Origin: Deinococcus aerophilus
GTDB lineage: Bacteria > Deinococcota > Deinococci > Deinococcales > Deinococcaceae
Assembly (NCBI RefSeq): GCF_014647075.1
Contig: NZ_BMOM01000003.1
Coordinates: forward strand, 124,001 to 188,000
Reading direction: 5' to 3'
Length of the DNA: 64,000 nt
In this document: positions 13,204-26,078 of the stretch, one piece after another
How the letters are laid out: every line of letters starts with the position of its first letter
How positions within the stretch are numbered: position 1 is the stretch's first letter
Notes under the pieces: generated by a model
What the model was told of the DNA's origin: nothing
The model's database searches: none
The model's input: only the letters and a program-made list of their open reading frames with translations
Made by a program: the position numbers and the translations under genes

Positions 13204-13236
13204 GAAAAAGGCGGCGGGTCCACATGGCCCACCACC
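13204..13236 (-). terminator. Terminator of the secreted-protein gene
   Basis: On the minus strand a GGTGGTGGG/CCCGCCGCC stem (13228-13236 with 13210-13218, two G-U pairs) is followed by TTTTT, 22 bases after the stop at 13258. Confidence 0.75.
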
Positions 13237-13257
13237 CTCAGCGACGTGCGGCGATGT

Positions 13258-13758
13258 TTACTTCACGCGGGTGCGGATAAAGCACACGGCGGTCTGTCCC
13301 GCCTTGAGGTCCGGCAGCTGCCAGCGGACGTGGGTGTAGTCGCTGGGATTGACGGTAACTTCCTTTTTCACGTCCTTGCCGTTCTCGGTCACGGTCACGA
13401 ACTTCTTGAGCGGCTCGGCGGCGAAGGACTTGCCGTCGATGCTGAACAGCGCCTTGACATCCGGCACGTTGCACTGCTGTCCGATAAAGGCGGTCGCCGC
13501 CGGCACAGCCATGCTGAGTTTCAGGCCGCGTACGGTGGAGGTGCTGACATTCTCGGCGCGCTGCTGCAGCTGCAACAGGCTGCCGGGAGTCACGCCCCGG
13601 TTGGCGGTGTCCGTGAGTTTCTCGACCGTCTTGCCGTCCTCCTTGACCTCGGTAACGAGCAGGGTCGAGGCGGTCAGTTTCAGGGGCGAGTTCTGGGCCA
13701 GCGCCGGGGCGGCCAGCGTACCGAACAGCGCGGCAGTGATCAGATGGTTTTTGTTCAT
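13258..13758 (-). CDS. Secreted hypothetical protein
   Basis: A 166-residue protein beginning MNKNHLITAALFGTLAAPALAQ, a clear Sec signal peptide with cleavage after ALA. The start has AGGAGG 8 bases upstream. The mature part, about 145 residues, looks all-beta: LKLTASTLLVTEVKEDGKTVE, a Q-rich LLQLQQRAENVSTSTV segment, and a strand pattern similar to bacterial immunoglobulin-like or DUF11-type modules (AxNVSxSxVxGLxLxMxVPA). Two cysteines, in GQQCNVPD and TAVCFIRT, could form a disulphide outside the cytoplasm. The gene is monocistronic with its own terminator. The function is unknown; an envelope role is inferred from export only. Confidence 0.75.
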   Translation of the reverse strand: MNKNHLITAALFGTLAAPALAQNSPLKLTASTLLVTEVKEDGKTVEKLTDTANRGVTPGSLLQLQQRAENVSTSTVRGLKLSMAVPAATAFIGQQCNVPDVKALFSIDGKSFAAEPLKKFVTVTENGKDVKKEVTVNPSDYTHVRWQLPDLKAGQTAVCFIRTRVK

Positions 13759-13923
13759 GGGTGTTCCTCCTGAAAAGGATTGTGGCGACCGAGAATGAGA
13801 GCCGGGGTCAGGCCAGCGGACCAGACCATTAGGGCGGGAAGGCACACGCAACACTCTGCCGGCCCTGCCACCCTAACCGGGGTTCCCGACCTCAACCTGA
13901 CGGCGCCTGCCGGAACCGGCCTC

Positions 13924-15282
<1,359 letters not shown>

Positions 15283-15389
15283 ATCACCGGTCAGCATACC
15301 GCCCAGAGTGCATTACACACTTCACACATGTCACTCTACCCGCCCCCCCCCTCACCCGCCGGCTCAAGGCGCGGTCAGGAAGGCGCCGG

Positions 15390-16484
15390 TCAAGGGGACA
15401 CCGTCAGGAAGGTGCGGTAGCAGTCGAGTTCGCCCTCCAGCTGCCTGCGGAAAGCGGCGGTCTGACGGAACCCGGGAATGAACCCCACATCGGCGTCGAG
15501 CTCTGAGCCCCTCACCGTCAGGTTGACCCAGCCCACCGCCTTTCCCGCATGAAAGACCGGCAGGGCGTAGTAGCCCAGGGTGCGCCGCTCGGCGGGCGTG
15601 TACGCCTCGAAACGGTAGGGCCAGCCGTGCAGGTGTTCAAACCGGCGGCGGTCCCAGACCAGCGGGTCAAAGGGCCCCACGATGCGCACGCCGCGCGGCG
15701 CCGGCAGGTCGCTCAGGCTCCATGCAGCCGGCCAGACATACCGCAGGCCGTCAACCACCGCGCCCGCGAGTTCCTCCTGCACGGCCCGCCGGAAAGCCGC
15801 CCGCAGCGGACGGTGCAGGTGCGGAAAGCCGAAGCGCGACAGGGTGATCAGGTACCCCAGACTGGCCTCGGGCAGCGGTCCGTACAGCGCGGCGAGCAGG
15901 TGAACCGTGCGGCGCAGACGCTCCTCCTCGGGCAGGGGCGCGGCGCGCAGGGCACGCAGGTGGGGCGCGGGACCGTACAGCCGCACACCGCCCACCCGGC
16001 GGGTCACGCGGGCCTCACCGGCGTGGTGCAGCGCCCCCAGCACGCGGGTGGTGGCGCTGGACTGCCCTCCCCAGGCGTTGACCGTGCGGCCCCGGCCCAG
16101 TGCTGTGGCCAGATCACGCGGGTGCAGTTCCTCGCGTTCGGCGAGCACGCGGCGCACTTCCTCCAGCAGGCCAGGATGCTCACGCTCGACCCGGCCCGGC
16201 TCCACCTCACGCGGGTGCAGCAGCGCCTGAACCCCCCGCGTGACGAAGCCGTAATTGGGAATCATATCCTCCTCGGCGTCCAGCTCGGGATACCGCCGTT
16301 CCAGCTCTCCTGCCTGGTAACCGGGCACGCGGGCCATCAGGGTCAGGTCCTGGGCGCGGGCCGGCGCACGGATGGGATCAGCCTGCACAAAGCCCAGGGT
16401 GTCCAGCGCCGCCTGCAGCGATGGCTGCGGCGTCAGGGTCTGCAGGGCGGCCGCGTGCAGGTCGGCAGCGGTCAGGGACGACAT
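15390..16484 (-). CDS. AlkZ/YcaQ-like DNA glycosylase (HTH_42 family), QxD subtype
   Basis: A 364-residue member of the winged-helix HTH_42/DUF1006 family, which includes AlkZ and E. coli YcaQ (AlkX), glycosylases that remove alkylated bases and unhook interstrand crosslinks. The catalytic motif is visible as LGFVQADPIRAPARA (Gln34, Asp36). The Q-x-D form resembles YcaQ rather than the QxQ form of the natural-product resistance enzymes. The signature VWDRRRFEHLHGWPYRFEAY and the following GYYALPVF block near the C-terminus are also diagnostic. The start at 16484 has TACCCT 7 bases upstream. It is monocistronic, which fits a housekeeping repair role. Confidence 0.88.
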   Translation of the reverse strand: MSSLTAADLHAAALQTLTPQPSLQAALDTLGFVQADPIRAPARAQDLTLMARVPGYQAGELERRYPELDAEEDMIPNYGFVTRGVQALLHPREVEPGRVEREHPGLLEEVRRVLAEREELHPRDLATALGRGRTVNAWGGQSSATTRVLGALHHAGEARVTRRVGGVRLYGPAPHLRALRAAPLPEEERLRRTVHLLAALYGPLPEASLGYLITLSRFGFPHLHRPLRAAFRRAVQEELAGAVVDGLRYVWPAAWSLSDLPAPRGVRIVGPFDPLVWDRRRFEHLHGWPYRFEAYTPAERRTLGYYALPVFHAGKAVGWVNLTVRGSELDADVGFIPGFRQTAAFRRQLEGELDCYRTFLTVSP

Positions 16485-16491
16485 GTCCGGC

Positions 16492-16497
16492 AGGGTA
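16492..16497 (-). promoter_or_regulatory. Leaderless-type -10 (TACCCT) of the AlkZ-like gene
   Basis: On the minus strand: TACCCT, 7 bases, ATG at 16484. It selects this start over the in-frame ATG at 16532, which would lie upstream of the hexamer. Confidence 0.65.
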
Positions 16498-16507
16498 GCG
16501 TGCCGGA

Positions 16508-16550
16508 CAACAAAACAGGAGCGGCCCGGCAACGTATGCCGGGCCGCTCC
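16508..16550 (-). terminator. Rho-independent terminator of the ferritin-like gene
   Basis: A perfect 13-base GC-rich stem (16518-16530 with 16538-16550) and a 7-base loop. On the minus strand it is followed by TGTTTTGTTG. It lies 14 bases past the stop codon. Confidence 0.92.
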
Positions 16551-16564
16551 CTTTGGGCAGGGAC

Positions 16565-17488
<924 letters not shown>

Positions 17489-17693
17489 GGGGAAACTCCT
17501 TGAAACAGCGAGGGGGCGTGGACACGCCACGCGGACGGGTCCGGAAAGGGGATCGGGGATGAAGTGGAAGCAGCCGCCCGCTGGGTGGCCGCCCCCGGAT
17601 TCATAGGGCTATATGCGTCCTGGGCCCGACTGGATCACCCGCCCGCCAAAGATGAATGTCGCATAAAGACCGGGTTCTGCCGGGGCCAGTGGG

Positions 17694-17699
17694 TACAGT
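17694..17699 (+). promoter_or_regulatory. Leaderless-type -10 (TACAGT) of the HIT gene
   Basis: TACAGT, 6 bases, ATG at 17706. Confidence 0.65.
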
Positions 17700-17705
17700 G
17701 GGCGC

Positions 17706-18044
17706 ATGACCGCCTCCCCCACCCTGTTCGAGCGCATCATCACCCGCGAGATTCCCAGCGACATCGTGTATGAGGACGACGGGTACATCGCCATCCGCGA
17801 CATCGCCCCCAAAGCCCCCATTCATCTGCTGGTGATTCCCAAACGGGTCAGTGCCCGCCTGGACGAGATCACCGATGCCGGGGAAATGGGCCGGCTGTGG
17901 CTGACCGCCGTGAAGGTGGCGCGGCAACACGCCGACGACTACCGCCTGCTCGTCAACTCCGGCAAGAAGGGCGGACAGGTGGTGTTCCACACCCACATCC
18001 ACATCCTGGCGGGCTGGGAACACGGCCCCGAGAGCGACGTCTGA
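17706..18044 (+). CDS. hinT: HIT-family nucleotide hydrolase (HinT-like)
   Basis: A 112-residue protein with the HinT layout: an N-terminal [20 protein letters not shown], then [19 protein letters not shown], and the histidine triad [16 protein letters not shown] (His95, His97, His99), in which the last His is the nucleophile. HinT enzymes hydrolyse AMP-lysine and other adenosine phosphoramidates as homodimers in the cytoplasm. The start has a leaderless-type hexamer 6 bases upstream. The stop codon overlaps the next ATG by one base (TGATG at 18042-18046), coupling it to the HAD phosphatase. Confidence 0.93.
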   Translation: MTASPTLFERIITREIPSDIVYEDDGYIAIRDIAPKAPIHLLVIPKRVSARLDEITDAGEMGRLWLTAVKVARQHADDYRLLVNSGKKGGQVVFHTHIHILAGWEHGPESDV

Positions 18045-18730
18045 TGCTGGAACGTGGCTTTGAGGCCGTCCTCTTTGATCTGGACGGTGTGCTGGTGGAC
18101 AGCGAACTCGCAGCGAGCACCGTCTGGGTCGAGCTGCTGGCCGAACATGGGCTGGAGCTGGACCAGTCAACCTTCATGGCCCAGGCGGTGGGCAGCACAC
18201 ACGCGGTCCTCTTTGAGTGGTTGCGGCGCGACCACAGCTGGAGCCAGCCAGAAACCTTCGTTCCGGAACTGGACGCCCGTTTGTACGCCGCCTTCGGAAC
18301 CACACCGGCCATCGAAGGGGCCGCGCAGACCCTGAGGGCCCTGCGTGAGGCGGGACTTCCCTTCGCGGTGGCGAGCAACAGCCTGCGCGGTCGCCTGAGC
18401 CGCAAGCTGGAGGCCTCGGGACTGGCGGCGCTGGTGGGCACCCACGCCTACGACCCGGCGCACGTCGGGGGCCGCGGCAAACCCGCCCCCGATCTGTACG
18501 CCTACGCCGCCGCACAGCTGGGCGCAGACATCACCCGCTGCGTGGTGATCGAGGACAGCGTGACTGGCCTGAGCGCCGGGGTCGCCGCCGGAGCCACCGC
18601 CTGGGGGCTGCTCGCGGGCGGCCACGTTCACCCCAGCGGCGCGGCGGCGCTGCGAGCAGCGGGCGCAGAAAGAATCCTGGCCTCGCACGCCGAGTTGCAG
18701 GACGCGCTGGGGTTGAGCATCCGGGTCTGA
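18044..18730 (+). CDS. HAD-superfamily hydrolase, beta-phosphoglucomutase-like
   Basis: A 228-residue protein with HAD motif [12 protein letters not shown] (nucleophile Asp12, acid Asp14), motif II in VASNS, motif III Lys in [14 protein letters not shown] and motif IV in [20 protein letters not shown]. The four-helix cap between motifs I and II and the VxDSE wording place it with the beta-phosphoglucomutase and phosphatase subgroup (YniC/GPH type). The start follows the HIT stop by a one-base overlap, so it is translated by coupling. The substrate is unknown; a sugar or nucleotide phosphate is likely given the family and the HIT partner. Confidence 0.9.
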   Translation: MLERGFEAVLFDLDGVLVDSELAASTVWVELLAEHGLELDQSTFMAQAVGSTHAVLFEWLRRDHSWSQPETFVPELDARLYAAFGTTPAIEGAAQTLRALREAGLPFAVASNSLRGRLSRKLEASGLAALVGTHAYDPAHVGGRGKPAPDLYAYAAAQLGADITRCVVIEDSVTGLSAGVAAGATAWGLLAGGHVHPSGAAALRAAGAERILASHAELQDALGLSIRV

Positions 18731-18795
18731 AATCCTGAAGTGAAGAGGCCAGCGGTCCCACCTGCCCGTCTGCCACCCGAACGGTCTGACAGGAT

Positions 18796-18831
18796 CGGGG
18801 CGGCGAGGGAACAGGTCCACTCGCCGTCCCG
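18796..18831. terminator. Convergent-intergenic hairpin
   Basis: A 12-base stem CGGGGCGGCGAG (18796-18807) with 18820-18831 (one G-U pair) between the HAD gene and sdaAA, which converge. No U run lies on either side, so intrinsic termination is uncertain. Confidence 0.4.
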
Positions 18832-18842
18832 GTCAGTTGGCT

Positions 18843-19733
18843 TTACGCCATCGGCAATTCGATCATGCTCGGGCCGCCGTCCTTGCCCTTGCCCTCCATG
18901 CGGGCCGTGACCGCCAGACCCGTCGGCGTCTGTGCCAGCCCGCCCTCGGCCGTTTCGCGCAGCTCGGCGGGCATCATGCGGCCCACCGAGGCCATCGCGC
19001 CCAGCACCTCGTCGGGGGGGATAAAGGATTCCAGCTGTGCCAGCGCGAGTTGCGCCGCGCTGACGGCGTGAACGGCGTAGAAGGCGTTGCGGCTGACGCA
19101 CGGCACCTCCACGTACCCGCCCACCGGGTCACAGACCAGTCCGATGGTGTTCATGAGGGCCATGCTCGCGGCCTGCACGGCGGCGCGGGGCGTGCCGCCC
19201 AGCAGTTCCACGACGGCGGCGGCGGCCATTGCGGCGCTGGAACCGATCTCGGCCTGACAGCCACCCGCCGCGCCGGAAATGAACATGCGCTTGCTGATGG
19301 CCTTGCCCACCCCGGCGGCCAGGATCATGGGGTCCACCAGCTGTTCATCGGGAATCCCGAGGTGGTCGGCCACCCCCAGCAGCGCCCCCGGAATGGTGCC
19401 CGCACTGCCCGCCGTGGGCGCGGCAACGATGCGGCCCATGCGGGCATTTTCCTCGTTGACCGCCATCGCGTAGGCCTGTACCCGGCGGATCAGCGGGGCG
19501 TTCAGGGCGTCGGGGGCGTCCCACAGCCCCTTGGCGTTCCAGCCCACCATACCGGTGATGCTCCGGGCGTCGCTGTTCAGGCCGCGCTCGATGCAGTTTC
19601 TCATCTCACGGATACGCCGGGCCATCTCGTCGCGGATGTCCTGCGGGTCCAGACCGGTTTCCTGGCAGTCCCGTTCCAGCACCCAGGTCGAGGCCGGGGC
19701 GGGGGCGTTCATGAGTTCTTCCAGGGTGGTCAT
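18843..19733 (-). CDS. sdaAA: L-serine dehydratase, alpha (Fe-S) subunit
   Basis: A 296-residue protein homologous to the alpha chain of the Bacillus-type two-subunit L-serine dehydratase, which converts serine to pyruvate and ammonia with a [4Fe-4S] cluster. Family landmarks are [37 protein letters not shown] and the paired cysteines around [17 protein letters not shown], which with the GGCQ cysteine supply cluster ligands. The start at 19733 has GGAGG about 9 bases upstream. The beta subunit is not adjacent but lies at 32132-32797, about 12.4 kb away on the same strand. It is a cytoplasmic, oxygen-sensitive enzyme. Confidence 0.93.
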   Translation of the reverse strand: MTTLEELMNAPAPASTWVLERDCQETGLDPQDIRDEMARRIREMRNCIERGLNSDARSITGMVGWNAKGLWDAPDALNAPLIRRVQAYAMAVNEENARMGRIVAAPTAGSAGTIPGALLGVADHLGIPDEQLVDPMILAAGVGKAISKRMFISGAAGGCQAEIGSSAAMAAAAVVELLGGTPRAAVQAASMALMNTIGLVCDPVGGYVEVPCVSRNAFYAVHAVSAAQLALAQLESFIPPDEVLGAMASVGRMMPAELRETAEGGLAQTPTGLAVTARMEGKGKDGGPSMIELPMA

Positions 19734-19845
19734 GGCAGGGGCCTCCAGAGCGGGCGAGAAAAGCACGTTGAGACCTGTAGTTTAACGCACCTTCCTGAGT
19801 CCTCTAGACGGGTGGGCTGAAGGAGCGTCCATGTGTGCCGGACGC

Positions 19846-21345
19846 TCAGCCCTCCTGCGCCCGAATGAGCAGCTCGCCCCCGGCCACCAGTTCCCGCAGC
19901 CGCAGCAGATCGGGGCGGTAGTAGCGGTCCTCCTCCAGGGGGGGGACCACCTCCCGGATGCGTTCGTAGGCGGCCTGCACGCCTGTGCCGGCACGAAGCT
20001 TCTGGAAGTCCAGCGCCTGGGCCGCGCACAGCAGCTCGATGCTCACCACGGTCTGGACATGCCCCAGAATCTGACGCAGCTGACGTGCCCCGTGCGCGCC
20101 CATGCTCACATGGTCTTCCTGGTTCGCGCTGGTGGGAATGCTGTCCACGCTGGCGGGGTGCGCCAGGACCTTGTTCTCGCTGACCAGGGCCGCCGCCGTG
20201 TACTGCGCGATCATCAGGCCGCTGTTCAGCCCCCCGTGCGCGGCCAGAAACCCCGGCAGACCGCTGAGGGCAGGATTGAGCAGCTGTTCGCAGCGGCGCT
20301 CGCTGACGCTGCCCAGCTCGGCCACAGCCACCTTCAGGGCGTCGGCGGTCAGCGCCAGCGGCTGCCCGTGGAAGTTGCCACCGGACACCACCTCGCCCGT
20401 TTCCGGAAACACCAGCGGATTGTCGGTGACCGAGGCGAATTCGGTGTCCAGCACGCGGGCGGCCTGCTCCAGCGCGTCATGGGTCGCGCCGTGAACCTGC
20501 GGCACGGCACGCAGCGAGTACGGGTCCTGGACCTTGCCGCATTCGGCGTGGCTGGGCGCGATCTCGGAGTCCCGCAGAAAGTGGCGGATCTCCCCGGCCA
20601 CCGCCAGAGCGCCGGGATGTGGACGCAGGCCCACCAGATCGGCACGGAACGGCTGATGCGAGCCGTACAGGGCCTCGACGGTCATGGCCGCCGCCAGGTT
20701 GGCGGTGCCCAGCAGCGTGCGGGCGTCCGCGAGGGCCAGTCCCAGCACGCTGCCCATCAGCTGCGTGCCGTTGATCAGGGCGAGGCCTTCCTTGGCCTGC
20801 AGGGTCAGCGGGGTGAGCTTCAGCGCGGCCAGCACCTCGGCGGCGGGGCGCACCTCTCCCTGGTATTCCATGTCTCCCAGGCCAATCAATGCGAGCGCCA
20901 GATGTGCCAGCGGCGCGAGATCGCCCGACGCGCCCACGCTGCCCTGCGCGGGCACCACCGGATGCGCCCCCGCGTTCAGCAGGGCGAGCAGCAGTTCCAC
21001 GACTTTCGGACGCACTCCCGAGTGGCCCTGGCACAGCGAGACCGCCCGCAACAGCATCATGCCGCGCACCACCTCGGCGGGCAGCGCCTCGCCCACCCCG
21101 ATGGCATGCGACACGATCAGGTTGTACTGCAGCTGCTGCAGTTCATCGTTGCCCACCCGGACACTGGCAAACTTGCCAAAACCGGTGTTGACGCCGTACA
21201 CCGCCGCTCCACCCTCCACGATGCGCTCGATCACCGCCCGCGCAGCGCGGATGCGGGTGGTGGCCGCCGGCGCGAGTTCCACGCCCTCGCCGCCGCGCAC
21301 CACACGAATAAACTCCTGCAGGGACAGGCTCCGGTCAAGAATCAT
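19846..21345 (-). CDS. hutH: Histidine ammonia-lyase
   Basis: A 499-residue enzyme that deaminates histidine to urocanate. The prosthetic MIO group forms from Ala139-Ser140-Gly141 within [20 protein letters not shown]. Other family blocks are [11 protein letters not shown] near residue 50, [11 protein letters not shown] and the late [16 protein letters not shown]. The length is standard. Its ATG overlaps the hutI stop by 4 bases (ATGA at 21342-21345), making it the last gene of the hutU-hutG-hutI-hutH operon. Its position at the operon end means the first pathway step is translated last. Confidence 0.97.
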   Translation of the reverse strand: MILDRSLSLQEFIRVVRGGEGVELAPAATTRIRAARAVIERIVEGGAAVYGVNTGFGKFASVRVGNDELQQLQYNLIVSHAIGVGEALPAEVVRGMMLLRAVSLCQGHSGVRPKVVELLLALLNAGAHPVVPAQGSVGASGDLAPLAHLALALIGLGDMEYQGEVRPAAEVLAALKLTPLTLQAKEGLALINGTQLMGSVLGLALADARTLLGTANLAAAMTVEALYGSHQPFRADLVGLRPHPGALAVAGEIRHFLRDSEIAPSHAECGKVQDPYSLRAVPQVHGATHDALEQAARVLDTEFASVTDNPLVFPETGEVVSGGNFHGQPLALTADALKVAVAELGSVSERRCEQLLNPALSGLPGFLAAHGGLNSGLMIAQYTAAALVSENKVLAHPASVDSIPTSANQEDHVSMGAHGARQLRQILGHVQTVVSIELLCAAQALDFQKLRAGTGVQAAYERIREVVPPLEEDRYYRPDLLRLRELVAGGELLIRAQEG

Positions 21346-22541
21346 GGTTTCACTCCTTCCACAAAGACATCCCGCACTGGGTTCATGCCCAGCGCATACG
21401 GCAGTTCCCGCCAGTCCGGGCCGCGCAGGGCCAGGAAATCGGCGCGCAGGCCCACGCTCAGGGCTCCCCGGTCCCGCAGGCCCAGCGCGGCGGCGGCGTT
21501 GACGGTGGCGGCGGTCAGGGCCTCGGCGGGGGTCAGACCATTCAGGCGCACCGCCAGGGCCAGGGCCAGCTGCGTGCTGAACAGCGGCGCGCTGCCCGGA
21601 TTCAGATCGGTGCCCACCGCCACAGCCGCGCCCGCATCGATCAGCGCGCGCCCCGGCGCGGCGGGGAGCCCCAGATGCAGCGTGACCCCCGGCAGGATGG
21701 TGGCCACCGTGCCGGACGCCGCCAGCGCCGCGATCTGTGGGGTCCCGCTGGCCTCCAGATGGTCCACGCTCAGCGCCCCCACCCCACAGGCGAGTTCGGT
21801 GCCGCCCAGGGCATGGAACTGGTCGGCGTGAAGTTTGAGCCGCAGGCCGTGCGCGTGCGCCGCCGTGAAGATCTGCCGGGTCTCCTCCACCGAGAACGCC
21901 TCCACTTCGCAGAACACGTCCACGGCGGTGGCGAGCTGGCCGGCTGCGACCTCGGGAATCAGCGTCTCGCAGACACCGCGCACGTAGGCCTCCCGGCCCT
22001 CGGTGGGCGGAATGTGAATCAGCAGGGTGGGCACCACCGAAAACCCGCGTCCCAGAGCGCGGATCGCCCGCAGCATCCGCAGCTCGGCCTCAAAATCCAG
22101 GCCGTACCCGCTCTTGATTTCGGTGGTGGTCGCGCCGGACTGCTGCAGGGCGGTCAGCCGCGGACGGGCCAGCGCACTCAGTTCCTCCACCGACGCCTGT
22201 GCCGTCGCCCGGATGCTGGAGCGGATGCCGCCGCCCCCGGCCAGGATGCGTTCGTAGGGCACGCCCACCGAGCGGGCCTCGAAGTCTGCCAGCCGGTCCC
22301 CGGCCCAGACCGCGTGGGTATGGGGGTCCACCAGACCGGGCACGACGGCCACACCGCCCAGATCGTAGGGTTCGGTGGCCGCGAGAGCTTCCCCGGCGGG
22401 TCCCACCCAGGCGATCACACCGTCGCGGACCAGCAGAGCGGCGTTTTCAATCACCGTCAATTCGCGCATGGCCGCGCCACGCTGGGGCCCTGGGGAGGGA
22501 GTGACGAGCTGAGAGATTCCGGTAAACAGCGTTTCAGTCAT
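21342..22541 (-). CDS. hutI: Imidazolonepropionase
   Basis: A 399-residue amidohydrolase opening imidazolone-propionate to formimino-glutamate, the third step of histidine breakdown. Metal ligands are visible in [11 protein letters not shown] (the HxH pair after strand 1) and [13 protein letters not shown], and the catalytic Asp is in [15 protein letters not shown]. The substrate-binding [18 protein letters not shown] block is also diagnostic. The ATG at 22541 overlaps the end of hutG by 8 bases; an ATG 12 bases earlier is possible but gives an atypical MRCS extension. Confidence 0.96.
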   Translation of the reverse strand: MTETLFTGISQLVTPSPGPQRGAAMRELTVIENAALLVRDGVIAWVGPAGEALAATEPYDLGGVAVVPGLVDPHTHAVWAGDRLADFEARSVGVPYERILAGGGGIRSSIRATAQASVEELSALARPRLTALQQSGATTTEIKSGYGLDFEAELRMLRAIRALGRGFSVVPTLLIHIPPTEGREAYVRGVCETLIPEVAAGQLATAVDVFCEVEAFSVEETRQIFTAAHAHGLRLKLHADQFHALGGTELACGVGALSVDHLEASGTPQIAALAASGTVATILPGVTLHLGLPAAPGRALIDAGAAVAVGTDLNPGSAPLFSTQLALALAVRLNGLTPAEALTAATVNAAAALGLRDRGALSVGLRADFLALRGPDWRELPYALGMNPVRDVFVEGVKP

Positions 22542-23441
22542 GGAACACCTCACACAGCGTCTCCATGATCAGCCGCGCCGCAAGCAGTTCGCTGCGCCCG
22601 GTGGGATCCAGGGAGGGAGCCAGTTCCACCACATCCAGCGCAAGAATCTGATGACGGCGGGCCAGTGCCGCGATCACGCGCAGGGCCAGCGCGTACGAAA
22701 AGCCGTCGGGTTCCGGACTGCTCGTACCGGGCAGCACGGCGGGATCCAGGGCGTCCACATCCACGCTGAGATACACCGGGCGGTCCGGGGGCAGCGCCTC
22801 CACGATCTGCGTGAAGTGGGCCTCGATGTCTGTCATCGGCACCAGCGTGTGCCCGCGTGCCCGCGCCGCCGCCACCGCTTCCGGGTCATGCCGCAGCCCG
22901 CGCAGGCCGATGGTGGTGATGTGAACGAGGTTGGGCAGTTCCTCGGCGGCCCGCCGGAAGGGACTGGAATTGCTGTAGCGCGTGTCGTTGCGGATGTCGG
23001 TGAAGTCCAGGTGGGCGTCCAGCTGGATGACGTGCAGGTCCGGCTGATCGTGGAAGGCCCGCAGCAGCGGAAAGGTCACGCTGTGGTCGCCGCCCAGAAA
23101 GACGGGGAGGCGGCAACGATCCTTCACCTGCTGCGCCGCCCGCGTGATGCGTTCGCGTGCCAGCTCCGGCTCCAGCGAGGGCAGCACCACATCCCCGGCG
23201 TCGGCAAAAGTCACGTCCTTTAGCCGGGTCACGCCGTTCAGATCGGTGAACGGCGGCACACAGCGCAGGCTGGCTTCCCGCAGGGCACGCGGCGCAAAGC
23301 GTGCGCCGGGGCGAAAGCCCAGCGCGATGTCGAAGGGAATGCCGAGCACCGCCACATCCGCCGTCCAATCACCGTCCGGCTGCATCAGGGGCGCGCGGGC
23401 AAAGGTGGGAATGCCGGCGTAGGGCAGATGGGTCGGCTGGC

Positions 23442-23445
<4 letters not shown>
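22534..23445 (-). CDS. hutG: Formimidoylglutamase (arginase/agmatinase family)
   Basis: A 303-residue ureohydrolase with the binuclear Mn2+ motifs: [11 protein letters not shown] (first His), [11 protein letters not shown] (DxHxD) and [20 protein letters not shown] (DxD). The sequence alone is close to agmatinase, but its place inside the hut operon, with a GTGA overlap on the hutU stop (23442-23445) and an 8-base overlap into hutI, points to hydrolysis of N-formimino-glutamate to glutamate and formamide. The start codon is GTG. The residual doubt concerns agmatinase versus formimidoylglutamase specificity only. Confidence 0.9.
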
Positions 23446-25124
<1,679 letters not shown>

Positions 25125-25165
25125 ACCTCCATGCTTCGCCTTTTTCCCTGGGCCGAAAGGGGAGT

Positions 25166-25184
25166 TTTCCGGATATGGCGGAAA
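25166..25184 (+). promoter_or_regulatory. Candidate IclR operator in the hut divergent region
   Basis: TTTCCG-N7-CGGAAA is a perfect inverted repeat between the hutU start (25124) and the regulator. IclR-family sites are often built from GGAAA/TTTCC half-sites, so this is the best candidate for hut control. The orientation and spacing are not a textbook match. Confidence 0.45.
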
Positions 25185-25193
25185 GCAAAGCGG

Positions 25194-25199
25194 TAGGCT
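25194..25199 (+). promoter_or_regulatory. Leaderless-type -10 (TAGGCT) before a short ORF and the IclR gene
   Basis: TAGGCT, 6 bases, GTG at 25206. The GTG opens a short frame and is out of frame with the regulator. Confidence 0.45.
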
Positions 25200-25205
25200 G
25201 GGGGC

Positions 25206-25259
25206 GTGATGGCTGCCAGCAACCAGACCAGGATTCAGCGCGGGCCGCCCGGCCCCTGA
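25206..25259 (+). CDS. Possible 17-residue leader peptide overlapping the IclR start
   Basis: A short frame opens with GTG-ATG at 25206/25209 and ends at the TGA at 25257-25259, whose last base is the A of the regulator ATG (TGATG). It encodes [16 protein letters not shown] after the first codon. The TAGGCT hexamer 6 bases before the GTG follows the leaderless layout seen at about 20 other genes here. If real, the regulator would be translated by termination-reinitiation. It contains no histidine codons, so attenuation by histidine level is not suggested. It may also be chance. Confidence 0.3.
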   Translation: MMAASNQTRIQRGPPGP

Positions 25260-26017
25260 TGCCACGCACCCACGCCACCGTGGAGGCCGCCGTGCGCGTG
25301 CTGGAGCTGTTCGATGCCGACCACTCCGAATGGACCCTGAGCGAGCTCGCGCGGCACCTGGGGCAGCCGACCTCCACGCTGCACGAGCAACTGGGCACGC
25401 TCGCGGCGGCGGGACTGCTCGTGCGGGTGGGACGGGGCCGCTACCGGCTGGGCTGGCGGCTGCTGAAGCTGAGCAGCGCCCTGTACGGCAGCCTGCCGTG
25501 GTATGCCCCCGCCCATGATGCGATGGAGCGTCTGGCCCGCGGCACCCACCTGCTGGCCTTTCTGTGCGTGCTGCACAGCCACACCGACGAGCACAGCCAG
25601 ATTCTGTGCGTGGCGCGCAGCGTGCAGGGCCGGGACGGCCCACCGGTGGCGGGCGAACTGGACTTCGAGCTGCCCGCCCACGCCACGGCGAGCGGCAAAC
25701 TGCTGCTGGCGCTGGCCGGACGCCCCCTGCCCCGGCCCGCCCCCGCCTTCACCCCCCAGACGCTGACCACGCCCGAGGCCTGGGCTGCCGAAACCCGCGC
25801 CATCCGCACGGGGGGCTACGCCCTGAGCCGCGACGAGTGGGCATCCGGCACCAGCGGTCTGGCCGTGCCGCTGCGCGGTGAGGGAGGCACGGTTCTGGCG
25901 GCCCTGGGCCTCAGCCTGCCCACCGCGCGCCTGGGGAGCAGCGACGGCCTGCTGCGCGCCTTGCATGGAGCGGCGGCAGAGGTGGGCTGGACCCTGGGCC
26001 ACCGGGGACAGAAATGA
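25259..26017 (+). CDS. IclR-family transcriptional regulator of the hut operon
   Basis: A 252-residue regulator. The N-terminal winged helix ([20 protein letters not shown], then [20 protein letters not shown]) is followed by the IclR effector domain, with [20 protein letters not shown] and a late [20 protein letters not shown] block. The start is most likely the ATG at 25259 ([18 protein letters not shown]). An in-frame ATG at 25175, with GGGGAG about 10 bases upstream, would add 28 residues of low complexity. It is divergent from hutU, so it probably controls the histidine-degradation genes; urocanate or histidine would be the natural ligand. There is no other pathway gene beside it. Confidence 0.9.
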   Translation: MPRTHATVEAAVRVLELFDADHSEWTLSELARHLGQPTSTLHEQLGTLAAAGLLVRVGRGRYRLGWRLLKLSSALYGSLPWYAPAHDAMERLARGTHLLAFLCVLHSHTDEHSQILCVARSVQGRDGPPVAGELDFELPAHATASGKLLLALAGRPLPRPAPAFTPQTLTTPEAWAAETRAIRTGGYALSRDEWASGTSGLAVPLRGEGGTVLAALGLSLPTARLGSSDGLLRALHGAAAEVGWTLGHRGQK

Positions 26018-26078
26018 ACCCTGCGTCCACCGCCGCACCGCAGATGCGTCCACACCCCCAGCACAGGTCTTTGCCGGC

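Noticed and set aside
25206..25259. Leader-peptide attenuation by histidine
   Set aside because: The short frame before the hut regulator has no histidine codons, so a classical histidine attenuator is not supported.
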